Shown here: one piece after another, positions 45,071 through 56,431 of the stretch
Layout: every line of letters begins with the position of its first letter
Position numbering within the stretch: position 1 is the stretch's first letter
Assembly (NCBI GenBank): GCA_946800325.1
Contig: OX326957.1
Location: 50,047,307-50,111,306, forward strand
DNA: 64,000 nt
Source: Luzula sylvatica
Taxonomy: Eukaryota > Streptophyta > Magnoliopsida > Poales > Juncaceae
Direction: 5' to 3'
The notes under the pieces: model-generated
Database searches by the model: none
The model's input: only the letters and a program-made list of their open reading frames with translations
Told to the model about the DNA's origin: nothing
Made by a program: the position numbers and the translations under genes

Positions 45071-47225
45071 TTAGGCGGTTATCAGTACCGTCTCATTGGA
45101 GGTAGAAATAACACGAGTATTTCTATCTTTCGTATCCAACCGGCAACAATATTTGCAAAATACACAAGAGGCCTTTACCGGATTAGACGGGCCCTTCACA
45201 AAATGAGAATAATAGTGACAAGTATATTCAGATTTTCGTAATGTGGGAGCGGTCGATTTAGAACTATAATGAGTAGAGTTATTAACGGTATTAATAGGTT
45301 TATAAAAATTAGCTTTATTTGTGAAATGTCCGGAAGTTTGTTGAAAGTTCCGAGGGGCATGATAATTTATGACCACGGATATATCAATCGGGTCCCCATT
45401 TGTACCGATAGCCGGTTCGTTCCATTTAAATATATCCGCTTGATCGATCATTTGAAAACGAGTCATAGTATTTATTATTATTATTACCACTATATGAAAA
45501 AAAATGTTTTGAAAATTGTTTGACCTAGGGAATTTTTGGTATATGAAAGCATTTCCTCAACTTCTCCTAGTGTTTGAAAACTCCCTGGTTGGCATTTGAT
45601 TTTTGGGTTTAGAGTGAACGGGGGAGTTTTACGTTATCTCTTTTGTACCCTAAACCGGTTTTATCGTTAGACTTTTGACCTATCTATAATTTTTTAAAAT
45701 CAAGTTTGCTTGAATCAAAAGTGGGGCAAGCATCCTTTAATGTTTTATTTTAAAGACTTTTGACCTATCGACTTTTAAATGAGTAATCTCGCTTTTAAGG
45801 GCTCGACACTCGTTTTAAGAAAAAATCTATTTGTGTTTCAATCGACTTTACCTTAATCTATAAATCTAAAAATATAGCCTGAAGATTTCTAAACAAATCA
45901 CTACTAATAATCTCATCTTGTTGAGATCGAGTTAATCCGCGGATATGATGATCATCACTCGTTCCAAACTCTACATTATATTTGGAGTTACTTGTGCTTG
46001 GAACGGGCACCCGTTGTAAATGTAAATTTTGAATTGAAAATACCACGGGACCATTATTGGTTGTAGGGTCCAAAGAATATGAGGTTGATGCACCTTCCGT
46101 CTTGCGTAATGATTATGTTTTTCTTTGATTCTTGAGCATCCTTTGAATGACGTGTTCAACGACTTCGTCTACCGATGGAAGGACTCCGGCCATGAGAGCG
46201 ATGTTCGTTTCTTCATTGTAGGAGTGTGACTCATCGTCGGATGATTGGTCGGAGTTGTCGGAGTTTCCCCACACCGCGACGTTGGCCGAATGCTTCTTCT
46301 TCCTTTTATCTCGGTTCTTGTCATCTTTATCACGCTTGTCGTTTTCCTTCTTGTACCATGGTGCGAGTTTGGGATGAAATGTGTAGCAATTCCTCATCGT
46401 GTGTCCTCGCTTGTTGCACTCGAAGCAATACGTTTTCTGATTATTGCGTCTTCGGTTGTTGTTGTTGAAGAATCTTTCTTGATTTCGGAATTCCCCGAAC
46501 TTCCAAACGAGGAGAGTCATGTCGTCATCGTCTCCGTCATGTGTGGATGTGAGTGCCACGTTTCTGTTTGTTGTGTTCGAAACTTGCTGCCCCGTTTGCT
46601 TGAGTCACGCTTCGAAGTTTCGGAAATAATTAATCATCGTCTCGAAATCTTGTGTAGCCATCATCGTCTCGAGTGTGATTTGGAGTGTTTCCCGACATGG
46701 TGGCAGCACCCTAATATTTACTACAATTCGAGAGTTCATTAGGGACTCACCTAGAACGGCATGTCCATTTTTATATGTGGCATGCGGATGTACATATCAT
46801 CCACGGATTCGTCATCGATCATTCGGATATTGTCAAAATCTTGTTCTAACCCATTAATTTGATCTTTTTCATTTGAATATTTCCTTCAAACCGATCTAGA
46901 GAGCACGTCACATAGAATTTGCATTAGCACAACCATTTACTATGGGAGATAAAGAACTAACTACGTTTGTGAGTATTTGATTTTGTACTATGTAATCTAA
47001 GGTCAAGTTGGTCTTGGTAGTTTCGGTGTATGTACTATTACCGGTTTCATATGTAATTGAAATTCCTATTTCTACAATGGGTCCTAAACCTTGAATATTA
47101 AAAACATTAAGCATACAACGTTTCCATGCGTTCCAAACCTTACCATCTAATTTATCAAGGTATGAAAGTTGCATACGGTTTGGTAAAGAACAATTATTCC
47201 CCGAGGCCATTTGATTGTTATTCAA
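45071..47225 (-). pseudogene. Decayed Sirevirus gag, minus strand
   Basis: Three successive pieces read in minus order. 46908-47225 is the N-terminal UBN2-like start (YLDKLDGKVWNAWKRCML). 46113-46559 carries a zinc knuckle CFECNKRGHTMRNC and a basic Lys/Asp-rich tail. 45071-45490 is the C-terminal part with remains of a second knuckle (CVFCKYCCRLDT), comparable to the young Sirevirus Gag. Frames are broken between the pieces, notably at 45491-46112 and 46560-46907. No pol follows. Confidence 0.8.
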
Positions 47226-47288
47226 GTTCGTTCCGCGCTAAAATTATTTTTCAACGCGAAAACGGTCTGTATTTTTCTCTTATACCAC

Positions 47289-49079
47289 TTGTTGCTCCAA
47301 TATGCCCTAGAGGGGGGTGAATAAGCTTATATGCGGAATTTCTAAACCTAATCAAACTTATGTGACTATATAAATATGTAACTATATGATCACTTTTAAT
47401 CTTGTCACTTTTAAAGTAGATGTTATGATAATTAACGAAGTACTTGTAAATATATAATAAAATTAAAAACAGGAAGTACTTGAATAAATAAATAAATATT
47501 TAAATAAAAGAAAGAGCGAGAAATCCGATAAAAAGAAATAAAGAAAACAATGAATAAAAGAACTAGTACGGGAAAGTAAATTACGTACTTGGTGCACAAT
47601 AATTCTAGTCACGGATGGATAAGTGACTTACAGAAGACTCAAGCAACTATAGATGTGGCGGTTTTGATTCGCACGCAAATACGGTGGGAGTTACGAAGAA
47701 AACTCAAGTTTCTCAAAAAGAAAAGGAAAATAAAATAAACCCGTATAATTAAAATTGAAAATATAAATAGATGACACCGGATATGATAACGTGTAATTTC
47801 TGAATGGGGGATGCTCCCATATTTATAAGGGGTTGGGGAGCATCACAGTCTCATATCAAGCCCAAAATCAAGGGACCAAATAAGTAGGAGCCTCAGGGAA
47901 TTTGAATTTCAAAAACCCTCAAATTCTGCAGGAAATCACGCCCCCTAGACTATTAGGGGCGCTCCCGAATTTTCACAGTGTGCTGGGTTGTGGGCTGTGA
48001 AAATGAACTAAGCGTCCGGACGCTATACTGGGTCGTCCGGACACTATGGGATAAATTTGTATTAAGCGTCTGGACGCTTCCTTGGCCCGTCAGGACGCTG
48101 TTAGTATTTGCTCCCTGAACCGTCCGGACGACTCAATCTATTGTCCGTACGGAATGTGTTATTTTGCACTTTCCATAAACTTTTCCCAAATTTGATTTTG
48201 TGAAATTCTTTAAGATTTGATACAATACCTCTAGGGTGTGTTTAGGGTCCCCCTAAAAGAAATTTAGGATCTTGTGAGTCTTCAAGTCTTCGTCGGAATT
48301 TTTCGTGTCTTTTTCGGTGTGTTCTGTTGTTAATTTTCATGTCTCGTAAGCGCTCCCAATTGGGTTTTGTGTCAAATTCTTCGCGGTGCTTCTCGATGAG
48401 TCTTCTATGGTTTTGGTTCTTCGGTCTTGTGGTCTTCGTCTACATGTTTCTTCAACGTAGTAAACCGGGAAGGGTCTCGATCTCATGTGGCTCCTTGCAT
48501 GATTCTTCTTGTGTGATTTTCAAGTGATTATTATGGTCCATGATGTGCATATATGTTGTGTCCCTTATTAATCACACTTAGACGAAACATTAGCATCTTG
48601 TGTATTGTTTTGGATATCATCAAACGAGGCAACATTCCGTTCGTGGACGAATGTGTTCGTTTCGGGATGGACTATGTATTATTTGATTTTAATAAACTTG
48701 TGAGTAATTGTAAGAACTCAATTATAATATAAGATGAATTAGGGATAACCTATGGGCATTTGCTGTTTTACGCGTGAAATTGTTGGCATCATGATTTTCA
48801 TGAATGTCCAAGTTATGTGTGTCTTCTTGTGTTGTCCCATCTTCGCGTTCGCCTCTTTTCACTTCTCGACACATCTTCTCATATTTCATGAATTGTGTTC
48901 TTTCCGTATCTTCAATTGCTCATTTTCATGATTTCGTTGTTCTTGTGTAGATTGTCGAGTTGTACTCCATCTTTTGATCCATGTGAAGTTTGGTCATTTT
49001 GATCTAATTATATGTTAATTACACTGAAAAATATCAATAGTAGAATCAGTATTTTTTGAAAGAATAATTTGAACCAACA
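47289..49079 (-). repeat. 5' LTR of the older Sirevirus, minus strand (~1.79 kb)
   Basis: On the minus strand it begins TGTTGGTTCAAATT, like the young Sirevirus, and ends CCCCCCTCTAGGG...CAACA. A degraded primer site TGGTATAAGAGA follows. Dyads of GCGTCCGGACGC type lie at about 48010-48160. Short open frames inside show no similarity to known proteins. Confidence 0.75.
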
Positions 49080-49543
49080 ACAATACCCTCAAAGAATTTG
49101 ATGTGTTAGCATTTTTATTAAATATTTGATTCTAACTATAAATAAAATTTACTGCTCGCATTAAATGTTTGCATGTCCTTGGTTTATCATATTGTAACGA
49201 TTAGGTGGTAAACCACATTTTATATTTATATATAGGGAATCAGTTGGTAATTCGAATTTTCGTTTACCACATTGGATTTATGGTTTACCGCCAATTCAAT
49301 TGTCACTAGGTTAGAGATATAAATATTTTATTTATTAAATTTCAGAAAAATTAGAGAATGCAAGAATATGTACATATATAATGAAAAAATATATATACAA
49401 AATTATTTCGTGTTATAATGAATAAATTCAAAAATCTGAATAAGTTCGAAATTTGAGTAAATCTAAAAAATCAAAAATAATAGAAAAATTAAAATAAATG
49501 CAATAATTACAAACATATGAAAATGATGCAATAAATTTATAAA
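49080..49543. other. AT-rich spacer, no gene seen
   Basis: A/T-rich unique-looking sequence between the Sirevirus LTR and the Mutator-like element. It includes the left 9-bp TSD ATTTATAAA at 49535-49543. Confidence 0.7.
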
Positions 49544-52500
49544 GAAAAAGTACACTTTTGCCCCCTAAACTTGTCCAAAATGTACAACTTACCCCCCAAA
49601 CAAAAAACTGCACTTTTTTACCTCCTGAACTTTCAAAAATTATTCAGTTTGCCCCTTCCGTCCATTTTGTGTTAAAACCTCTGTTAAATGGTGATGTGGC
49701 ATGCTGACGTGGATTTTTTCAGTGCATTGTGATGATGACATGGCAATTAAATTCATAACCCGATCCGTTTCTTCCTAAACCCATTAACCAAAATAATTAA
49801 ATCCAATAAACCCAAACCCACCCCTCTCTCTCTCTCTCTCTCACCAGCCCTCTCACGACATCCCCCTCTCTCACTCTCCTCAGTGCGAGGTCTGGAAGCT
49901 CGCAGGATTCTCTCTCTCTCTCTCTCGCCCCCCATCTCACGAGCTCTCTCTCTCTCTCTCTCGCTGTTGTGCTTTCTCCTCTCGGTTTTCAAGTTCGTTG
50001 TGTGCTTTCTCCTTCTCTTTGCTCGGTTGATTAGTAAGCTCTCTCTTTCTCGATTTTAAAGTTTTTTTGACTGATTTGGTACTGATTTTGTAAAATAACC
50101 CTAATTTTTTGCTCTTTCTCGTTGTTGGTACCTATGTATTAACCCTAATTTCTGTAATAACCCTAATTTCAGTAATATTAACCCTAATATCAGTAATATT
50201 ATCCCTAATTCTCGCTGTTTGTACTCATTTTAAATCTGGTACCAGCTTTGCAATATTAACCCTAATTTCAGTAAAATAAAGTTAATTGAGCTCTGGTACC
50301 TAACCCTAATTGAGCTCTGGTATCAGCTTTGCAATATTAACCCACTCGCGAGCTGCAACCTTTCGCTGGACAGGAGAGGAGAACTTGACGGCCGACTGGA
50401 CAGGAGATATTGGCGGCGACTGATACCGAAGATGGGGGAATCATGCATTGAATCAGGTATTTTCGGTTTTTTAGTGTTAATTTAGACTCAATTTAGTATG
50501 AATTTAGTGTTAATTTGACTTGTATATGATTTCGATTTCAGTTCCAATATATTGAATTCGATTTCAGTTCCAATTTCTCAGTTTTTGCTCGATTTGAGTT
50601 CCAATTTTCCCTTTCCTTATCGGACCTTCGCAACACCTATGATGTGGTAATTATTATTATTATTATTATTCATTCTTTTCTAATCCATTTTAACAAATTA
50701 AATTGATTTGATTGCGTTTGTATCTAATTGGACCTAATTGATGCTCAATTATATTTTATTTGAGTCTAATTTGGATTTTAGCTAGGATCGTATTCGAATA
50801 AACTAAGTAAACAGTTTTCATATATGTGTGTGCAGGATTATGGAAAGATATAATAGAAGGGTTTAGTAAAGTTTGACTGATGAAACGAAAATATGATGTC
50901 ATGAGTTCATATTCATATTCTACTCGCATCCTTTCACACGATACAGACTGCTCAAGCCCTCGTGCGGCCAAATCTCCTCAAGAACAAGATTTCTCTAACA
51001 ATCAAGTTTCGTGGAGCGGCTCTCGCAGACTCGGACGTTCTGCTAGCTGGTACAGTGGGACTGGTCCGGTGAGGGATAGGGTTTCGTTCATGATTGTACT
51101 TGAATTGAGAGGGACTGAGTTGTAATTTGAATGTTATATTATGATTCAGATTTAATTGAAGGAACCATATTGTAATTTGTGTATATAAGTATCGTAATCG
51201 AGAGGATTGTAATTTGTGAGATCATGTGATATCTTAAAATTTATTATGAGTGTTAATGAAATTGTGTATGAAAGGTAAGAAATACAAATGATTGATTAAT
51301 ATTCACTAATTTTTCATGGGACAGAATATTAAGTTTTAAACTAAAAAAACTATTAAAAAGAATATACAAAATTGCCAAATTTAAAGTTATCTTGTATTCA
51401 CAGAATTAACAAATTAAACATCAATATATTTCCAATTAAAACTATGAAAACCCTAACTCGAGTTAAACATCATTTGACTTGACCATCGAGATTCCAATTA
51501 AAGACTTGATCGTCGAGGTCAAGCGTCACATTCAGTGGCTATGTCATAGTATGCAACTTTCTCCTGCAAATACATTATTGCACAAAATCAAATTATTGTA
51601 AAGAAAAAATGCACACATTAGGATTCGAATCAGAGAGAAATTAAAAACCTCGAAGGGCAGCGATTTCCATTTATCGCCAAATGCTTTTCCAATCTAATTG
51701 AAGACAAATTGGCTAAAATCGATGAGCATTAACACCAAATCATATTATTAATTCATCCAATTGAGTTTCTTGACCTCCCCTCACCATTAACCCTAATTAT
51801 CCTAAATTAACCCAATTTAGACCCAAAACCCTAAATTAACCCTAATTTTGATCCAAAGCCCTAAATTAATCCTAAATTTGATCGAAAATCCTCAATTAAC
51901 CCTAAATTAACCTTCAATTAATCCTGTTATGAGAGAGAATTTGAGCGTGAGATGGGGAAGGGGAGAGGTTTCAACTGGGCGTTGAGTGTTGCTGGTACCA
52001 GAATTGGTACCGCCACAACCCGTACCAGGCTTCTTCTCTTCCTCTACATTCACAGCCTTGAACAAAGCCTCGTCGAATTTCTTCTCATCCGGCAACTCAA
52101 GAGACCAGCGAGAGGAAGAGGGGCGACGTTGCAGCAGCTCGCGAGGGGGGGGAGTCGCGGCGACGCAAGAGACGGAAGGGAGAGGAGCGGGCGACGGATG
52201 AGAGCTTTGGCGACGCAGAGCGAGAGAAGAGAGCACGAGAGAAGAGAGAGAGAGAGAGATGAGTTCGGATGGGTTTGAGAGAGAAGAGAAGAGAGATCGG
52301 GTCGGGTTTGAGTGCAATCGGGTAGGGTTTGGGTTCTAATCGGGTCGGGTTTGGATTTGAGAGAGAAAATTGTCATGCCAGCATGACTTGTATCCTAATC
52401 AGCATGCCACCTCCTCATTTAACTGAGGTTTTAACACCAAATGGACGGAGGGGGCATGATGCACAATTTTTGAAACATTAGGGGGCAAAAATGTGCAGTT

Positions 52501-52562
52501 TTTTGTTTGGGGGATAAAGTGCACTTTTGGAAAAAATTTGGGAGGTAAAAGTGTACTTTTTC
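49544..52562. mobile_element. 3.0-kb Mutator-like element without transposase
   Basis: TIRs begin GAAAAAGTACACTTTT on both ends and extend about 185 bp (to about 49730, and from about 52380). A perfect 9-bp TSD, ATTTATAAA, lies at 49535-49543 and 52563-52571. The interior has CT/GA microsatellites near both ends and dispersed AACCCTAAT words at 50100-50350 and 51780-51920. A few short ORFs (50880-51125 plus; 51907-52317 minus, Ser/Leu/Arg-rich) have no recognised homology. Gene-like GC-rich parts could be captured host fragments. Confidence 0.85.
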
Positions 52563-52679
52563 ATTTATAAATATTATCACAAAATTATTAAATTAATCAT
52601 GATTTAACATATGTGAAATGATAACAATAAACAATATGAGATAGTAAACGAATTAAATGATAAATAAATAGTATACGCC

Positions 52680-52954
52680 CAGTGGCGGATCTAGGGGGAG
52701 CGAGAGGCCCGGTCCCCCCTATGAAATCAAGAACCGATGTGTTAGCGAAAAAATAAGATAATTTTGCTCTTTTAGAAAATAATAAATATGATAAATTTAT
52801 TTAAATTTCGCAAAGATTAGAATAGTCTAGTGATAAAGGTGATGTTTGGGAGATAGAAGATCTTGAGTTCAAGACCCTCAAGCCAAATATTTTGATTTTT
52901 TTTTTTATTTCGGCCCTCCCTATATATTGATTCTGGATCCGTCCCTGTGTTCTG
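52680..52954. mobile_element. 275-bp hAT-like MITE with a tRNA-like module
   Basis: Starts CAGTGGCGGATCTAG and ends with TCTGGATCCGTCCCTG plus a short extension. Flanking 8-mers TATACGCC and TGTACGCC match 7 of 8. The interior (52825-52885) has GTCTAGTGATAAAGGTG and, about 30 bp later, GAGTTCAAGACCC, resembling pol III A and B boxes. Confidence 0.6.
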
Positions 52955-52962
52955 TGTACGCC

Positions 52963-53590
52963 ATAAACAAAATTAATTATATGATAAAAAATTAATGCAT
53001 TTACCACGTCATCCACATAATAAAATTCCGTATTTAATGTGTTATCACGTCATGTTGTTTATTATGTGTATTTATTGTGTTTTCCATCTCCATCTCGTGT
53101 TTACCATCTAATAATGTTCCCTATTTAATGTATTTATAATTTAATATATTCATTATTTATTTCAACACACGAAGGGTTATATAATTAATGCATTTACCAC
53201 TGCATTGAACTGGACGGAGTGGAGTCTCTGTAAATATTAATTTCTGAGAGTGACCGGAGGTGAAAAACTTGCCCCCTCTCCCTTTTTTTCTCCATGGAGA
53301 GCAAGTCCACTCCTTGCACTTTGATTTTATTAGAGCTAAGACAAGTCACAGATCTTTTGTATATTAAATTTAAAGTTTAAAATCCGCACTTTCATTATTT
53401 ATAATCAAACAAATGTCATGATCTTGACTTGTTATATGTTCTAGAAGTTAAATATATTTGTTAAATACTGAATTACATTATTGCAACTTGTTTACAATGA
53501 TTACACATGATGCACCTGTTGTATAAATATATCTAATACTCAATAGTCATAGATAACAGATCCAAATAGCAAGCTAAGTCTTTGCCAGAA
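52963..53590. other. Intergenic region upstream of UGT copy 2
   Basis: A/T-rich and non-coding. A consensus TATA box TATAAATA lies at 53522-53529, 62 nt before the ATG at 53591. Confidence 0.6.
53522..53529 (+). promoter_or_regulatory. TATA box of UGT copy 2
   Basis: TATAAATA with a TATCTAATACTCAATAG leader following, well placed for a ~30-35-nt 5' leader. Confidence 0.6.
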
Positions 53591-55012
53591 ATGGGAGGCA
53601 CAAAAGCTCATATAATCCTGTTCCCATTCCCGGCTCAAGGCCACATCATCCCTTTCCTCTCCCTCGCCGATCTTCTTCTTCGTCAAGACCCGAATCTAGC
53701 AGTAACTTTTGTTTCGACTCATAGTAATATCAAATCAATTCAATCATCACTTCCTCCTGATTCCCGTCTCGGGCTACATACCCTCCCCTTCGACCCCGAA
53801 TCGCACGGCCTGCCAGCTCATGCTGAGTCCACCTTCGACCTCCATTTTCGTTACTTTCTCACCTTGTTAAAAGCCAACGAGTCCCATCAACCGGCCTTTG
53901 ATGAGTTCATCTCCACTGTTTCGTCTGATTTGGTCAACCCAGTTCCGGTGTGCATTATATCTGATATATTCCTCGCATGGACCGTTGAGGTAGCATGTAA
54001 ACATAATGTACTTCACTCCATCTTTATCACCAACGGTGCGTTTGGGAGCGCCGTGGAGTTTTCTCTTTGGACTCACCAGCCTCAAACTCGTACCGAGAGC
54101 TACTCGTTTCCTTTGCCAGACCACCCTGATGTTTACGTTGACCGATCACAACTTCAGAAGATCATTCTAGCACCGGATGGAACCGACCCATTCATAGAGT
54201 TCCTCCGACGACAAAAACAGTTTTGCCACAAGAGCAACATGATGCTGGTAAACACAATTGAAGAGTTTGAGTCTCTTGGTTGGGGAATGCTTAGAACAAC
54301 CTTTGACATCCCAATTATGCCCATCGGCCCAGTTCTTCGTGCTCCAAGCTCATATTCTACGGAATTCGATGCCGACGTTATGAATTGGTTAGATCTCCAA
54401 TCGCCAGAATCAGTGTTATTTATCTCATTCGGCTCACAACAAACGCTACAAGCGAATCAAATGATGGAGTTGGCAATGGGCTTAGAGGCTTCGGGTCAGC
54501 CTTTCATTTGGGCGATCAGGCCTCCATTAGGGTTTAGTCTCAAAGAAGAGTTCAAACCTGAGTGGCTTCCCGAGGGTTTCGCGGAAAGAATAACTCAGGA
54601 AAACAAGGGATTGCTTGTACACGGTTGGGCGCCACAACTAGAGATACTGTCGCATAAATCTGCGGGCGCTTTCCTCAGTCATTGTGGGTGGAACTCAGTA
54701 TTGGAAAGCATGACAAACGGCATACCGATCATTGGTTGGCCTTTGATGGCTGACCAATACTATAATTCGAAGATGCTGGTCGAGGAATGGGGCGCGTGCA
54801 TCGAGGTGGCGAGGGGTAATATGGGAAATTCAATCGTGAATAAGGAGAAAGTTAAAGAAGTCATCGAGATGGTCATGGGTGAAAATGAGAAAGGAAAGCA
54901 GCTAAAAAAGAAAGCATTGGAGATCAAGGAGATAATGAAAAGCGCGACAAGCGACGACGATGGATCCTCCGCAAAAGGATTGAAAGAGTTCTTTCGAGCA
55001 ATCGGGGTTTAG
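53591..55012 (+). CDS. UDP-glycosyltransferase, UGT92A1-like (copy 2)
   Basis: 473 aa, single exon. The start is the ATG at 53591 (MGGTKAHIILFPFPAQGH), with G at -3 and G at +4; the three upstream codons begin with TTG and are not a plant start. Catalytic His is H18 and its partner Asp D125 (CIISD). The PSPG box spans residues 346-389 (WAPQLEILSHK, HCGWNSVLES, ADQ), with terminal Gln favouring UDP-glucose. It is closer to copy 1 than to copy 3, sharing DRSQ.QKI and FISFGSQ stretches, and lacks the acidic tail of copy 1. The frame is intact and motifs complete, so it is likely active. The acceptor is unknown. Confidence 0.93.
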   Translation: MGGTKAHIILFPFPAQGHIIPFLSLADLLLRQDPNLAVTFVSTHSNIKSIQSSLPPDSRLGLHTLPFDPESHGLPAHAESTFDLHFRYFLTLLKANESHQPAFDEFISTVSSDLVNPVPVCIISDIFLAWTVEVACKHNVLHSIFITNGAFGSAVEFSLWTHQPQTRTESYSFPLPDHPDVYVDRSQLQKIILAPDGTDPFIEFLRRQKQFCHKSNMMLVNTIEEFESLGWGMLRTTFDIPIMPIGPVLRAPSSYSTEFDADVMNWLDLQSPESVLFISFGSQQTLQANQMMELAMGLEASGQPFIWAIRPPLGFSLKEEFKPEWLPEGFAERITQENKGLLVHGWAPQLEILSHKSAGAFLSHCGWNSVLESMTNGIPIIGWPLMADQYYNSKMLVEEWGACIEVARGNMGNSIVNKEKVKEVIEMVMGENEKGKQLKKKALEIKEIMKSATSDDDGSSAKGLKEFFRAIGV

Positions 55013-55524
55013 CAAAGAGTGATTATGCTAATTAAATAGATAAATAATCATGTTTCATTTCCTTTATAATTAAGAGTGCTGAGTTTTGTATTGTACGCAT
55101 GTATGTAGTTTGTCTTGCTCCTTTACGACGACGGTTGAGTGTTAATGAGTTTTGACTTCTTGAATTTAGGGTCTGCTTTGAATTCAGGGAGTGTTGAATG
55201 GATTTCTCCTGTAATAAAGGAGCTTATAACGATATGTACGAACTAATTCGTTAGCCCAATTTAGAAGACATTTTACCCATCCCCAATAAAATATCCCGTC
55301 CCATTTTTTTATAGAAAATTGATAAATTTATGGGATCCATAGTTCCTATAAATGGGCCGAGAAGTTAGTGTGGAAATAGAAGGAAATAGATTGCAACATC
55401 AAATTGCACAAATAAATTGCATTGTCTAGTTGAACTACTACAAATTGACAAATAAATGGGTGATTATGTATAGAACATTTTCATAAGAGTATTTTGGAAA
55501 TTTGTAATTAAAATACTCATGCAT
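55013..55524. other. 3' flank of UGT copy 2, no gene seen
   Basis: Contains AATAAA at 55213, about 200 nt after the stop, then A/T-rich sequence up to the MITE. Confidence 0.55.
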
Positions 55525-56431
55525 CCAAAAACGGAACCAGGGGCTACCGAGGGTCAGGCTAGGGATGTCAATGGTGTGGATATTGCCCGAACCGACCCGA
55601 ACCGTATCCGAAGAAATATCCGAATTCGAAAAAAATATCCGAATCCGAGTGGATCCGGATATGGATCTGGTTGCTAATTTTAGGATCCGGAACCGGATTC
55701 GATATTCGGTTTTTGTGCAGGGACCGGATCCGTGTTCCGGATCCGGGTATTTTTAGGATCCGGATACTCGGAACCAGATTCGAGTATCCGGAACCGGATC
55801 CGGATACGAATATTATATATTATTTTTATGTATTATATTTGATATTAGTTGAAAAATCATATACAAATTAATGATTTGTGAGTGATTTAAACTCACAATC
55901 GTAAAATCACGTTTAAATATAATCATATTTATCGTTCATGTCACAAATTATATATATTTATAACTAAAAAGTAAGTTATGTTATGATAACATAGTATCCG
56001 TTTTAATATCCAAAAAAGAACCGTATCCGTATCCGTATCCGACAATATCCGAACCGTATCCGTATCCGTTTATTATCCGAACCGTATCCGGATCCGGGTA
56101 ATTCCGTATCCGGATCCGTATCCGAAAAAAAATATGGATATGGATCTGGTATGACCACTATCCGAACCGGATCCGAACCGTTGACACCCCTAGGTCAGGC
56201 TCCTTCCATGAAATCTGAAATCATTATTATAAGATGCAGGTTCGAGTTCGTGTGATGCGTCTTTTTAAGAGAAACTCTTAAAATAAACTCAAAATTGTTC
56301 GGAAACGCTTAAAGAGAGAATCAAACCATAATCGACTCATAAACATGCCAACGACTTAACCAAATAAACTAGAAAGTATTAATGATTAATGCTCCCGGCC
56401 TCCCTTATTAATCGATCCTGGTTTTGCTCCT
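55525..56431. mobile_element. MITE related to the one at 52680, interrupted by a hAT MITE
   Basis: The left part contains CGGAACCAGGGGCTACCGAG and the right part CTGGTTTTGCTCCTG, an imperfect inverted match. Flanks TCATGCAT and GCATGCAT match 7 of 8. A B-box-like GGTTCGAGTTC lies near 56231. Without the 633-bp insert the element would be about 270 bp, the same size as 52680-52954. Confidence 0.5.
55560..56192. mobile_element. 633-bp non-autonomous hAT element
   Basis: TIRs TAGGGATGTCAA and TTGACACCCCTA, with a perfect 8-bp TSD GGTCAGGC (55552-55559 and 56193-56200). The interior is rich in GGATCC- and CCGTATCC-type words that pair across the element, such as GAACCGGATCC, and A/T-rich in the middle. 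It has no coding capacity. Confidence 0.88.

Noticed and set aside
46226..46742. Plus-strand frames of 80 and 165 aa over the decayed gag
   Set aside because: Antisense shadows of the minus-strand zinc-knuckle region.
50100..51920. AACCCTAA words as interstitial telomere repeats
   Set aside because: Not tandem; separated by A/T-rich sequence and variable, so not a telomere tract.
51952..52278. 108-aa plus-strand and overlapping minus-strand frames
   Set aside because: Low-complexity Arg/Gly or Ser/Leu translations of a GA/CT-rich region; could be captured exon debris but not supportable as genes.
53582..53590. Start of UGT copy 2 at TTG
   Set aside because: A strong ATG context lies at 53591 and TTG starts are not expected in plant nuclear genes.
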